From JBCFAY01 sp038562375 (lineage in GTDB: Bacteria > Bacillota > Clostridia > Christensenellales > CAG-138), in NCBI GenBank assembly GCA_038562375.1, contig JBCFAY010000003.1, forward strand, positions 1 through 64,000: a stretch of DNA of 64,000 nt. Reading direction: 5' to 3'. This document shows positions 52,776 through 61,676 of the stretch, one piece after another. Numbering within the stretch: position 1 is the stretch's first letter; the number at the start of each line of letters is the position of its first letter. Both the position numbers and the translations under genes were made by a program. The notes under the pieces were generated by a model, which did no database searches, was not told the DNA's origin, and saw only the letters and a program-made list of their open reading frames with translations.

Positions 52776-54821
52776 TTGAAGCTGACCGATGTGCTCATAG
52801 CGATCGTCGTGCTCGCGATCGTGCTTTTGATCATTATCCCGCTCTCGCCGCTGGCGCTCGACATCCTTTTGATCGTGAATATCTCGATGTCGCTGCTGAT
52901 ACTGCTGACATCTCTTTATATGAAGGAGACGCTCGAGTTTTCAACGTTCCCCACGCTGCTGCTGCTCGTTACGCTGTTTCGGCTTGCGTTGAACATTTCT
53001 TCGACGCGCCTTATACTCGGCAACGACGGCGAGGCGGGGGACGTCATCGCGACATTCGGCAACTTCGTCGCCGGAAACAACCTGGTCGTCGGCGTGGTGA
53101 TCTTTATCATCATCGTGTTGATCCAGTTTATCATCATCACCAAGGGCTCGGAGCGCGTAGCGGAGGTCGCCGCGCGCTTTACGCTCGACGCGATGCCCGG
53201 CAAACAGATGGCGATCGACGCGGATCTGAACACCGGCGTGATCGATGAGAGCACAGCACAGAAACGCAGGACCGCCGTGCAGCGCGAGGCGGACTTCTAC
53301 GGCGCGATGGACGGCGCGTCGAAGTTCGTCAAGGGAGACGCGATCGTGGGCATTATCATACTCGTCATCAACGTGGTCGGCGGCATCATCATAGGCGCTT
53401 TGGGCCTTAGCGGCGGCGCTACGATGACGTTTGAGGAGGTCGTATCCGTCTATACGCGCGCTACGATCGGCGACGGCCTGGTCACGCAGATTCCGGCGCT
53501 GATGATCTCGACCGCCTCCGGCATCATCGTCACGCGTTCGGCAAGCGAATTGAGCTTCGGGCAGGATCTGTCCATCCAGCTGTTTTCAAAGCCGAACGTG
53601 CTGTTTGTGCTCGGCGGCATGCTCGCCTTGATCGCGCTGATCCCCGGCCTGCCGACGCTTCCGCTGCTCGCGCTGGCGATCGCGCTGCCGCTCATCGGCC
53701 GCACGATGCTCAACGCGCGCAAGAAGAGGGAAGAACTGCAGGTGCAGGACGCGGCCGAGCAGGTGGCGCAGGAGAAGCGCAAGCCCGAAAGCGTGACCTC
53801 ACTTTTGCAGGTTGATCTTATAGAGATGGAGTTCGGCTACGGGATCATCTCGCTCGTGGACGCTTCCCAGGGCGGCGACCTTTTGGACCGCGTGGTCATG
53901 ATCCGGCGGCAATGCGCGATGGAGCTTGGGATCATCGTCCCCGTCGTTCGCCTCAGGGATAACATCCAGCTCAACACAAACGCGTATTCCATCAAGATCA
54001 GGGGCCTTGAAGTCGCGCGCGGCGAGGTGATGCTCGACCATTATCTCGCGCTCAAACCGTCGGATGCGACCGAATCCATCGGCGGGGTCGAAACCGTCGA
54101 TCCGGCGTTCGGTATGCCCGCGGTCTGGATCACCGAGGCCAAACGAGAGAAGGCGGAGCTCAAGGGATATACGACGATCGACGCGCCTTCGGTCATCGCT
54201 ACGCACCTGATGGAAGTGATCAAGCATCACGCGAGTGAGCTCTTGGGCCGCCAGCAGGTGCAGATATTGATCGACAACCTCAAGAGCCAGCAGCCTGCGC
54301 TGGTGGAAGAAGTCGTTCCGAAGCTCTTCTCGATCGGCGAGCTCCAGAAGGTGCTTGCGAACCTGCTGCGCGAGGGGATATCGATCCGCGATATCGGCTC
54401 GATATTGGAAATATTGGGGGATCATGGCACAACAACAAGGGATTTGCAACTTCTTACCGAATATGTCAGGCAGGGCCTTAAGCGTGCGATCACGCAGCGG
54501 TTCATTCCCAACGGGAAAGCACGGGTGATCACGCTCGATCCGAACCTTGAGCAGGCAATCGCCCAGAACATCCGGCAGAGCGATCAGGGCGCGTATGTTG
54601 CGCTCGATCCGGCGCAGATACAGAAAATACTCGTGAATACGAAAAAGGTCGTGGAGAAATCGGTCGGGCAGGGCACCGCGCCGATATTCCTCACGTCGCC
54701 CGTCATTCGCAAGCATTTTAAACAGCTGACCGAACAGCTCGATCCCGATCTGGTGGTGCTTTCGTACAATGAACTGGATGCCAATGTTGAAATTCACTCA
54801 GATGGGGTGGTGAACTTTTAA
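52776..54821 (+). CDS. flhA: flagellar export protein FlhA
   Basis: 681 residues. About eight membrane helices in the first 320 residues, FHIPEP-region variant FRLALNISSTRLIL near 70, and cytoplasmic domain binding chaperone complexes. TTG start at 52776 behind AAGGGGG. Two bases before flhF. Confidence 0.96.
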   Translation: MKLTDVLIAIVVLAIVLLIIIPLSPLALDILLIVNISMSLLILLTSLYMKETLEFSTFPTLLLLVTLFRLALNISSTRLILGNDGEAGDVIATFGNFVAGNNLVVGVVIFIIIVLIQFIIITKGSERVAEVAARFTLDAMPGKQMAIDADLNTGVIDESTAQKRRTAVQREADFYGAMDGASKFVKGDAIVGIIILVINVVGGIIIGALGLSGGATMTFEEVVSVYTRATIGDGLVTQIPALMISTASGIIVTRSASELSFGQDLSIQLFSKPNVLFVLGGMLALIALIPGLPTLPLLALAIALPLIGRTMLNARKKREELQVQDAAEQVAQEKRKPESVTSLLQVDLIEMEFGYGIISLVDASQGGDLLDRVVMIRRQCAMELGIIVPVVRLRDNIQLNTNAYSIKIRGLEVARGEVMLDHYLALKPSDATESIGGVETVDPAFGMPAVWITEAKREKAELKGYTTIDAPSVIATHLMEVIKHHASELLGRQQVQILIDNLKSQQPALVEEVVPKLFSIGELQKVLANLLREGISIRDIGSILEILGDHGTTTRDLQLLTEYVRQGLKRAITQRFIPNGKARVITLDPNLEQAIAQNIRQSDQGAYVALDPAQIQKILVNTKKVVEKSVGQGTAPIFLTSPVIRKHFKQLTEQLDPDLVVLSYNELDANVEIHSDGVVNF

Positions 54822-54823
54822 CT

Positions 54824-55960
54824 GTGTTTGTGAAGAGATACATCGTTAAGGATATGCCGGAGGCGATGGAAAAGATCCGGCGCGAGCTGGGCTCCGATGC
54901 CATGATTTTAAGCAGCAAGTCCGTGCGGCGGAAGGGGTTGATGGGGTATTTCTCCAAGCGCCTTCTGGAGGTCATGGCCGCGTACGAGCCGCCTTCGAGC
55001 AAAGCGAACCGCGCCGAGCAGAAACCCGTGGAGGAACCCAAAGCCGAGGCGCCGGAACGGACGGAAGTTGGCAGCAAAAAGATCGATCAGCTCAGCAGCC
55101 AGCTCGAGGAACTCAAAAACGCCGTGGAGGTTTTCACCGAGAAGATCGTAACGGTCGACAGGCAGACGACGCTTAAGTATACGCCTCCCGTCATGCAGAT
55201 TTACCATCGGCTCATACAGACCGATGTGCGCGAGGACCTTGCGCGCAGGATTGCGGCGGAAACGCAGCAGATCATCACGCGTACTTCCGGCAGCGCTGGC
55301 TCCGTAGCGAATGATCTTTTGGCCGATATCCTCGGGGAGCCGGCCACGATCAAGCTAAAAAAGTATAAGAGGAACATAATCATGCTCGTCGGGCCGACCG
55401 GCGTCGGCAAAACGACGACGCTTGTGAAGCTCGCGGGCCTGTATGCCATTGACCAGGGGCTGAAGGTCGGTTTCATCAACGCGGATACCTTCCGCGTCGC
55501 CGCAAAAGAGCAGCTTTCGATGTACTCGGAAATCATGGAGATTCCGCTCTGCACGGTGTATTCGCCGGAGGAGATGGAAAAGGCGCTGCTTGCGATGCAG
55601 GATCGCGATGTGGTTTTGGTGGACACGGCCGGAAAATCAACATCCAGCAACGAATACCGCAAGGAAATCGAACAGTACGTGCAGGCTTGTGAAACAGACG
55701 AAGTGTTGCTTGCGATCAGCGCGTCGATGAGCAGCAGCGCGTGCAAGGAGCTGATCTCGAACTATTCCTTCCTCGGCAATTATAAGATCATTATCACCAA
55801 GGTCGACGAGGTCAGCGCCTGGGGCAACATGATCAATATTGCGGAGTTTGCAAAGATGCCTTTGGCGTTTGTGACGATGGGCCAGAACGTGCCCTACGAC
55901 ATCGAACGCCCCGATGTTACTAAGATTGCCAAAAGGGTATTGGAAGGTGCGCAGGTATGA
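54824..55960 (+). CDS. flhF: flagellar SRP-type GTPase FlhF
   Basis: 378 residues: N-terminal basic/variable part (1-120), then SRP GTPase with G1 GPTGVGKTTT, G3 VDTAGKS (usually DTAGR), and G4 TKVDE. Directs flagellum placement with FlhG. GTG start at 54824. Ends in ATGA overlap with flhG. Confidence 0.94.
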   Translation: MFVKRYIVKDMPEAMEKIRRELGSDAMILSSKSVRRKGLMGYFSKRLLEVMAAYEPPSSKANRAEQKPVEEPKAEAPERTEVGSKKIDQLSSQLEELKNAVEVFTEKIVTVDRQTTLKYTPPVMQIYHRLIQTDVREDLARRIAAETQQIITRTSGSAGSVANDLLADILGEPATIKLKKYKRNIIMLVGPTGVGKTTTLVKLAGLYAIDQGLKVGFINADTFRVAAKEQLSMYSEIMEIPLCTVYSPEEMEKALLAMQDRDVVLVDTAGKSTSSNEYRKEIEQYVQACETDEVLLAISASMSSSACKELISNYSFLGNYKIIITKVDEVSAWGNMINIAEFAKMPLAFVTMGQNVPYDIERPDVTKIAKRVLEGAQV

Positions 55961-56835
55961 TAGATCAAGCCCAGTCGCTCCGGAACCTCATGAATAAGAA
56001 CAAGGGCGGCGTGAAGGTCATTGCCGTGACGAGCGCTAAAGGCGGCGTCGGCAAATCCAGCGTGGCGCTTAATCTTGCGATCGCCCTGAGCCAGCGCGGC
56101 AAGCGTATGCTGGTCGTCGATATGGATTTCGGCCTTGCCAATATCGACGTTATGCTCGGCGTTCGCTCCCAGTACGACTTGCTCAACGTCATCGAAGGCG
56201 ACCGTGATCTTCGGGATATCATTGCGACCGAACAATATGGGGTTCATTTCATATCCGGCGGATCGGGCGTCGAAGCGCTGATTAAAATCAATACGGATCA
56301 GCTCAAGCGCGCGATCAGCAATCTCCTGTGCCTCGAAGATTTGATCGATATCATCATATTCGATACCGGCGCGGGCATTACGGACAACATTCTGCGGCTT
56401 ATTTGCGCGAGTCATCAGACGATACTCGTCACCACGCCCGAGCCCACCGCGATCATGGATGCGTATGCGCTGATGAAGACCCTGAGCAAGGAGGAGAACA
56501 AGCCTGAACTGCATCTTGTGGTCAATAAGGCGGACAGCGCACAGGAAGCGGAATCGGCGGCGAACGGATTCATTCGGATCGCCGAAAAGTATACCGGGAT
56601 GCACATTTCGAACCTGGGCGTGATCTACAGGGACAGCAATATGATCAAGGCTGTTAAGAAGCAGGTGCCCCTGCTGATCAGCTTCCCAAAGAGCGAAGCT
56701 TCCCTCAATATCAGCCAGATCGCGGACCGTTTCCTGGACAAGCCCGTCAAGCTCCGGGTGGGAATATCGGGGTTTATAGAGCGATTGCTCGCCAAAAAAG
56801 AAAACAATCAGGTACAATGTGATGCTACTGAATGA
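55957..56835 (+). CDS. flhG: flagellar number regulator FlhG (MinD/ParA-like ATPase)
   Basis: 292 residues with deviant Walker A SAKGGVGKSSVALNLA, VVDMDFGLANIDVMLG and IIFDTGAG. Activates FlhF GTPase and limits flagellar number. Overlaps both neighbours, indicating tight coupling. Confidence 0.94.
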   Translation: MIDQAQSLRNLMNKNKGGVKVIAVTSAKGGVGKSSVALNLAIALSQRGKRMLVVDMDFGLANIDVMLGVRSQYDLLNVIEGDRDLRDIIATEQYGVHFISGGSGVEALIKINTDQLKRAISNLLCLEDLIDIIIFDTGAGITDNILRLICASHQTILVTTPEPTAIMDAYALMKTLSKEENKPELHLVVNKADSAQEAESAANGFIRIAEKYTGMHISNLGVIYRDSNMIKAVKKQVPLLISFPKSEASLNISQIADRFLDKPVKLRVGISGFIERLLAKKENNQVQCDATE

Positions 56836-57469
56836 AATTGCAAGAATTGGAGACACGTTGCAGGTTTCCGTGGGCTCCGAATCGACCAAGACGAAAATTG
56901 TTGAGCTCGCCGATGACGAACGTTTCGAGGTATCGCGTCCGACCATCAAAATGGTACCGATAAAGATGATTCAAGGGATGAGTGCGCGCTTTTGGCTCGC
57001 CAAGCCCAACGGGATATTTTCATTCGAAGCGGAGTACGAAGGACAATACGCGAGCGACAACGTCTATCTGTGCCGGTTTCGCATCACGTCGCAGATTGAA
57101 AAGAATCAGCGCAGGGGCTCCTACCGCCTTCCGATCGTGATGCGCGCGACCGCCCTCCCGATCGACGCGAACGGCAGCCTTCAGCCCAATAAAATCCCGA
57201 TTACCACGGTAAATCTATCGGAGGATGGGATTTGTTTTACGGCGTTCGCGACGCTTCACGATCACCAAAACATCGTTTTGCAGCTTCGGCTTGAGGATAG
57301 CTCGATGATGATTCTCAGCGCGCGGGTGGTAAGAATCCAGAACCCCTTGAAAAAGAGTGATCCGACCGTCTATGCCGCGCAGTTTCAAAAGGTGACCAAA
57401 AGGGATCAGATTCAACTGAGCCGATTTATTCTTACTCGCCAGATCCTTGAGCGCAAGGAAAAAGAATGA
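56819..57469 (+). CDS. YcgR-type PilZ domain protein (c-di-GMP effector)
   Basis: 216 residues: N-terminal YcgR-like beta domain (about 10-100) and PilZ (about 100-210). The c-di-GMP motifs RRxxxR (QRRGSYRLP) and NxSxxG (VNLSEDGICF) are intact, so binding is expected. Acts as flagellar brake in other bacteria. Alternative start one codon later. Between flhG and fliA as in many Clostridia. Confidence 0.9.
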   Translation: MMLLNEIARIGDTLQVSVGSESTKTKIVELADDERFEVSRPTIKMVPIKMIQGMSARFWLAKPNGIFSFEAEYEGQYASDNVYLCRFRITSQIEKNQRRGSYRLPIVMRATALPIDANGSLQPNKIPITTVNLSEDGICFTAFATLHDHQNIVLQLRLEDSSMMILSARVVRIQNPLKKSDPTVYAAQFQKVTKRDQIQLSRFILTRQILERKEKE

Positions 57470-57488
57470 TTGCGGGAAGGCGTTGAAT

Positions 57489-58265
57489 ATGCGCAGTTTG
57501 GGTGGAACCAGCGTGAATGTCAACAGTAACGCGGATGATCTCTGGAGGAGATATCAGCAGGATCCGTCTGTGGACAACAAAAACGAGCTTGTGATGCACT
57601 ATGTGTATCTTGTAAAAAGCATCGTTTATCGTATGATGCCCAATTACGAGGGTTATACCAATTTCGACGATCTTTTGAGCTGCGGCGTTCTTGGATTGAT
57701 CGACGCGATCAATAAGTACGATATTAAGAGAGACGTCAAATTCGAATACTATGCTTCAATGCGCATCAAAGGCGAGATCATCGATCATATGCGCAAGCAG
57801 GACTGGGCGCCGTCGAGCCTCAGGCGCAAAATTCAGGCGATTACCGATGCTTACGGCGAGATGGAGACGGCGCTTTCCCGCGCCCCGACGGACGAGGAAG
57901 TCGCCGAGCACTTGAATATGGACGTCGATAAGCTCCAGGGCATCCTCGGAAAGTCCCATATGTTCAACGTTTTATACTTCGAGCAGATGCTTACGGAAGA
58001 CGATTATACCATTGGGCATATGCTCAAGGATAAGGACGACACGCCGGAAGAAAAACTGGAGAAGAAGGAGCTTAAGGAGATTCTGGGCGAGGCGATCGAA
58101 TCTTTACCCGAGAAGGAACGGCTGGTCATTACGCTGTATTATTATGAAGAGCTGACGCTTAAGGAGATCGCGTCGGTCCTCGGCGTATCGGAATCGAGGG
58201 CGTCGCAGATTCACTCCAAGGTGATGCTGAAGCTCCGTTCTAAAATGCAGACGTTTTATGCATGA
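57489..58265 (+). CDS. fliA: RNA polymerase sigma factor for flagellar genes (sigma-28, FliA/SigD)
   Basis: 258 residues: region 2 (YVYLVKSIVYRMMPNYEGY, DDLLSCGVLGLIDAI), region 3, and region 4 HTH (EELTLKEIASVLGVSESRAS). Would read the TAAG-N15-CCGATAT promoter at 39321. ATG 57489 preferred over a TTG at 57447 that overlaps the PilZ gene. FlgM at 60.8 kb is its anti-sigma. Confidence 0.95.
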   Translation: MRSLGGTSVNVNSNADDLWRRYQQDPSVDNKNELVMHYVYLVKSIVYRMMPNYEGYTNFDDLLSCGVLGLIDAINKYDIKRDVKFEYYASMRIKGEIIDHMRKQDWAPSSLRRKIQAITDAYGEMETALSRAPTDEEVAEHLNMDVDKLQGILGKSHMFNVLYFEQMLTEDDYTIGHMLKDKDDTPEEKLEKKELKEILGEAIESLPEKERLVITLYYYEELTLKEIASVLGVSESRASQIHSKVMLKLRSKMQTFYA

Positions 58266-58362
58266 CGGCTGCGGAGGATGCAGGCTGGACGCGCTATAGT
58301 GCAAACGCCGCGGCGAACAGGGCCGATAGCTGAACAGACGGGATGATTGGAGGTGTTCCGCG

Positions 58363-58695
58363 ATGGCATTTGACGGTATCGGCGGGAAGATGATCATTCA
58401 TAAGGCAACGGATGTCGCGAGGGATGCGGCTAGCCAGCAAAGGCGTGCGGATTTGATGCAGAGCATGATCGGCAAACAGGTTCAAAACGACGAGTTCCAA
58501 AAGCAAATGCAGGTGCAGGATTTATACCAACCATCCGAAGCAATCCTGCAGCGGGAAAGAAACAAAAAGGAGCAGCGCTCGGGTTCAAGGTATTCCGGCG
58601 CCGCGGCGCGCGAGGAAGAAGCGCCGGAAAACACGCCGCAGGGCGGCATAACGACCGATGAAAATGGACATAAGCGGATCGATATCCGCATTTGA
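58363..58695 (+). CDS. small hypothetical protein in flagellar operon
   Basis: 110 residues, hydrophilic, mostly helical then acidic/basic, with no domain recognised. TTGGAGGTG sits before the ATG. Its stop overlaps the next open frame. The conserved placement after fliA suggests a motility role, but none can be assigned. Confidence 0.7.
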   Translation: MAFDGIGGKMIIHKATDVARDAASQQRRADLMQSMIGKQVQNDEFQKQMQVQDLYQPSEAILQRERNKKEQRSGSRYSGAAAREEEAPENTPQGGITTDENGHKRIDIRI

Positions 58696-58703
58696 GGTGG
58701 AAT

Positions 58704-59153
58704 ATGGGTTGGCCGGAATACGGGTTCGCAGTTTTTGTTTTCATACTCGTCGCCGTGCTGGTGGCGCTCAATCATTTTTTGAAACGCTCGCGGCAAAGCG
58801 CCTTGGAGATTTCAAAGGATAAGGAAAAGCGGTTGTTTCAGCTTTACCAAAACCTTGAGGATATGATAAGCTCCGCCGAAGAGGAGTGCGAACAGACCCT
58901 TGCCCAGATCAGAAAGGAAAAGGCTGAGCTTGAGGAATTGATTGGAAAAACGCAAGTTTCCGGCAATCTTGCCTCCGGCGCCGAACCCATGGAGGACGCG
59001 CCGACAGATCAGGAACAGTTCCGTGCGCCGCTGAGTTTTGCCGAGCGCGTACGCAAGCTCAAAGGCGACGGTCTCTCGGAGGAAAGGATCGCTCAGGAAC
59101 TCAGCGCCTCAAGAGGCGAGGTATCTCTGATCCTCGGAATGTATAAGAGTTAG
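58704..59153 (+). CDS. single-helix coiled-coil protein, DUF6115/SwrB-like
   Basis: 149 residues: N-terminal membrane helix (about 5-25), coiled coil (about 35-85), acidic linker, and a C-terminal helix-turn-helix-like stretch AERVRKLKGDGLSEERIAQE. This layout matches SwrB/DUF6115 proteins that follow fliA in Bacillota and promote flagellar export activation. Identity is by layout rather than motif. Confidence 0.6.
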   Translation: MGWPEYGFAVFVFILVAVLVALNHFLKRSRQSALEISKDKEKRLFQLYQNLEDMISSAEEECEQTLAQIRKEKAELEELIGKTQVSGNLASGAEPMEDAPTDQEQFRAPLSFAERVRKLKGDGLSEERIAQELSASRGEVSLILGMYKS

Positions 59154-59238
59154 CTGAAATTTCCACTAAAGTTCAAGGGCTTTTATGCCGATAAAACTAT
59201 ATGAAAGACTGAATCGGTATAGGTCTGGAGGGCTTAAA

Positions 59239-59988
59239 GTGCTACGAAGCTTGTATATATCCGGCACCAGTATGCTGACGCAACAGAAGAGAATGGATGT
59301 TGTGACAAATAATATCGCCAACATTCAGACGACCGGCTACAAGCGGGATAATCCCGTAATGCGCTCTTTTTCGGATATGCTGATCTCCAAGATCAACGAT
59401 CCCGGAGATCAATCCACCGGCGAAATTGGGAGCCTGAACACAGGCGTTTATGTCGACCAGATCGCAACATCGTTTGAGAACGGCAGCCTTGAGCAGACGG
59501 GCAAGGAAAGCGATCTTGCGATTCAGGGCAACGGGTTCTTCGCGGTTGAAACCGCGGGCGGCGAGCGCTATACGCGGGACGGCAGCTTCCTGGTAAGCTC
59601 GGACGGTTATCTTATCACCGGCAGCGGAAACTACGTGTTGGGCGAGAACGGCAGGATCAAGGTGGGGAGCGATCCGTTTACGGTCGATTCCACCGGCACC
59701 GTCGCGGTGGACGGTAAAAGCGTCGGCGCTCTCAAGGTCGTGACGTTTTCCGACCTGAATTCCCTGCAGAAGACCGGGGACAACCTTTATGTAAGCAAGT
59801 CGGGTCAGGCCGCGAAGGCGGAGGATTTTACGGTAATGCAGGGGTATCTGGAAGCGTCCAACGTGAATATCGCCGAAGAGGTCGTGGAGCTGATGACGAC
59901 ATACCGCTCGTATGAAACCAATCAGCGCGTGATTCAGATGATCGACGAATCCCTTGGCAAGTCGGTCAACGAAGTCGGAAGGGTATAG
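59239..59988 (+). CDS. flgF: flagellar basal-body rod protein (FlgF/FlgG family), copy 1
   Basis: 249 residues: N-terminal RMDVVTNNIANIQTTGYKRD rod motif, central IQGNGFFAVETAGGERYTRDG, and C-terminal QGYLEASNVNIAEEVVELM. GTG start at 59239 behind GGAGGG. Distal or proximal rod; FlgF is inferred from being first of two. Confidence 0.88.
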   Translation: MLRSLYISGTSMLTQQKRMDVVTNNIANIQTTGYKRDNPVMRSFSDMLISKINDPGDQSTGEIGSLNTGVYVDQIATSFENGSLEQTGKESDLAIQGNGFFAVETAGGERYTRDGSFLVSSDGYLITGSGNYVLGENGRIKVGSDPFTVDSTGTVAVDGKSVGALKVVTFSDLNSLQKTGDNLYVSKSGQAAKAEDFTVMQGYLEASNVNIAEEVVELMTTYRSYETNQRVIQMIDESLGKSVNEVGRV

Positions 59989-59998
59989 GTGAGAGCGG

Positions 59999-60766
59999 AT
60001 GAGGCAGGCGATGATCTCAGCGAAGCAAGCGGTGCTCTCCCAGCAGCTGCGCGTTGATACGATTGCAAACAATGTTGCGAACGTCAGCACGACCGGGTTT
60101 AAATCCACCCGAGTGGACTTTAAGGATACGCTGTATACCGCGATGGCGCAGCCGACAAAGGCGACCGGCGGCGCAGGCCTTGGCAGGGGAACCGGCGTTA
60201 TGGTAGCGGCTACAACCCTTTCGTTTGAACAGGGGATCGCGACGCAGACCGGTTCCATACTGGACTTTTGCATCTCCGGAGATGGCTTCTTTACCTTGAA
60301 AAACTCCCAGGGCGATGAGGTTTATACGCGAAACGGCGCGTTTGCCGTATCGGTTGAATCCGGAAATCGCTACCTGGTCAATGCGGACGGCAATTATGTG
60401 CTGGATAAACAGGGCAACAAGATAAAGCTTCCGGAAGGGAAGCTCGATGATATGAGCATCAATGAAAAGGGAGAGCTGTTCCTCGGTTCGGACAATGCGT
60501 TCGCGACGCTCAAGCTCTCGACGTTCTCCAACCCGGAAGGGCTGCAGGCGGTGGGCAGCTCGAGCTTTATGGCGACGGACGCTTCCGGTAAAGCCGCGGA
60601 GGCCAAGGACGCAACGGTTACCCAAGGCTTCCTTGAAAGCTCCAATGTGGATCTGACGCTTGAGATGACGCGGTTGATTCAGGCGCAGCGCGCGCTTTCC
60701 CTCGCGGGAAAGGCGCTGACGACCGCCGACGAGATGGATGCGCTCGCGAATAATTTGAGGCGTTAA
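59999..60766 (+). CDS. flgG: flagellar basal-body rod protein FlgG, copy 2
   Basis: 255 residues: VDTIANNVANVSTTGFKSTRV, ISGDGFFTLKNSQGDEVYTRNG, and QGFLESSNVDLTLEMTRLI. Ten bases after the first copy. Distal rod protein. Confidence 0.9.
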   Translation: MRQAMISAKQAVLSQQLRVDTIANNVANVSTTGFKSTRVDFKDTLYTAMAQPTKATGGAGLGRGTGVMVAATTLSFEQGIATQTGSILDFCISGDGFFTLKNSQGDEVYTRNGAFAVSVESGNRYLVNADGNYVLDKQGNKIKLPEGKLDDMSINEKGELFLGSDNAFATLKLSTFSNPEGLQAVGSSSFMATDASGKAAEAKDATVTQGFLESSNVDLTLEMTRLIQAQRALSLAGKALTTADEMDALANNLRR

Positions 60767-60825
60767 GCGGTGATGACCGCAGATAGATAAGCTGACGCGA
60801 CGCCAAGGACAGGAGGGAAAAAATA

Positions 60826-61104
60826 ATGAGAATCAATTCAATTCCTTCAAAGGACTTGTATTATCAATATGTGTATATGAGCGGAAAGACGACAACGCCG
60901 ATCTCATATGCTTCAAAGACCGATAAGGTGGAGCTGACCGATCAGGCGAAGACTTTTTCGGCAACGCTCAAGGCCGCAAAGGAAATGATCGGAACGCGGG
61001 ACGCATCCGAACAGAGCCGGATCGAAAGCATCCGCAGGCAAATCAACGCGGGAACGTATTCTATCCCCGGGGATAAGGTCGCGGAGAAGATTTTAGGGAA
61101 TTAA
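60826..61104 (+). CDS. flgM: anti-sigma-28 factor FlgM
   Basis: 92 residues. The C-terminal half SEQSRIESIRRQINAGTYSI then DKVAEKIL is the FlgM sigma-binding region. Holds FliA inactive until exported. RBS GGAGGG. Confidence 0.9.
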   Translation: MRINSIPSKDLYYQYVYMSGKTTTPISYASKTDKVELTDQAKTFSATLKAAKEMIGTRDASEQSRIESIRRQINAGTYSIPGDKVAEKILGN

Positions 61105-61162
61105 GGGCTAAGGCTTGCGGCGCAAGGGTTTGGCCGCTTTTGTTAAGGGAGGTTGCGCTTTG

Positions 61163-61669
61163 ATGGAACACGGGTGCGCTTTGAGCGAACTGATCGCAGT
61201 TATGGCTCAGGAAACGGAGCTGTACGAGGATCTTTTGGAGTTGGCCGGGCGGAAAAAGGATGTTTTGATTGAGCATCGCATTGAGGAACTCAAGCAAATC
61301 GTTCACCGGGAATCGGAGATCCTAAAACGGTTGGGCAAAATGGAGCTTCGGCGGGCGCCGCTGCTCGCGGCGCTTGCGCCAAGTGAAGGCGACATAGGTT
61401 CCCCCGAGCTAAGCGCGATACTGCCAACGCTTGATTCGCCCGAGCGCGAAGAGTTGAACCGTATAAAAGAGCGCCTGCAGAGGACGGTCGGGGAGATTTC
61501 CGCCCGTAACGCGGTCAATCAGAAACTCATTGAAACGCAACTGCAGTATACCTCATTCTGCATTGAGCTGATGACAGGGAACCATGAAAGCGAGGGCCCT
61601 TGCGGATATTCTGCAAACATAAACCACCCGCGTCCGTTGGCCTTTAGCTTACTCGATCAAAAGGTGTGA
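61163..61669 (+). CDS. flgN: flagellar chaperone FlgN
   Basis: 168 residues, helical: AQETELYEDLLELAGRKKDV and LKQIVHRESEILKRLGKME match the FlgN pattern. Chaperone for FlgK and FlgL, the next two genes. ATG 61163 behind AAGGGAGG; the upstream frame to 61115 lacks an RBS. Confidence 0.85.
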   Translation: MEHGCALSELIAVMAQETELYEDLLELAGRKKDVLIEHRIEELKQIVHRESEILKRLGKMELRRAPLLAALAPSEGDIGSPELSAILPTLDSPEREELNRIKERLQRTVGEISARNAVNQKLIETQLQYTSFCIELMTGNHESEGPCGYSANINHPRPLAFSLLDQKV

Positions 61670-61676
61670 GGGAAAA

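Noticed and set aside
53799..54797. 332-codon minus-strand open frame
   Set aside because: Antisense to flhA; His/Arg/Asp-rich translation typical of a GC-codon shadow.
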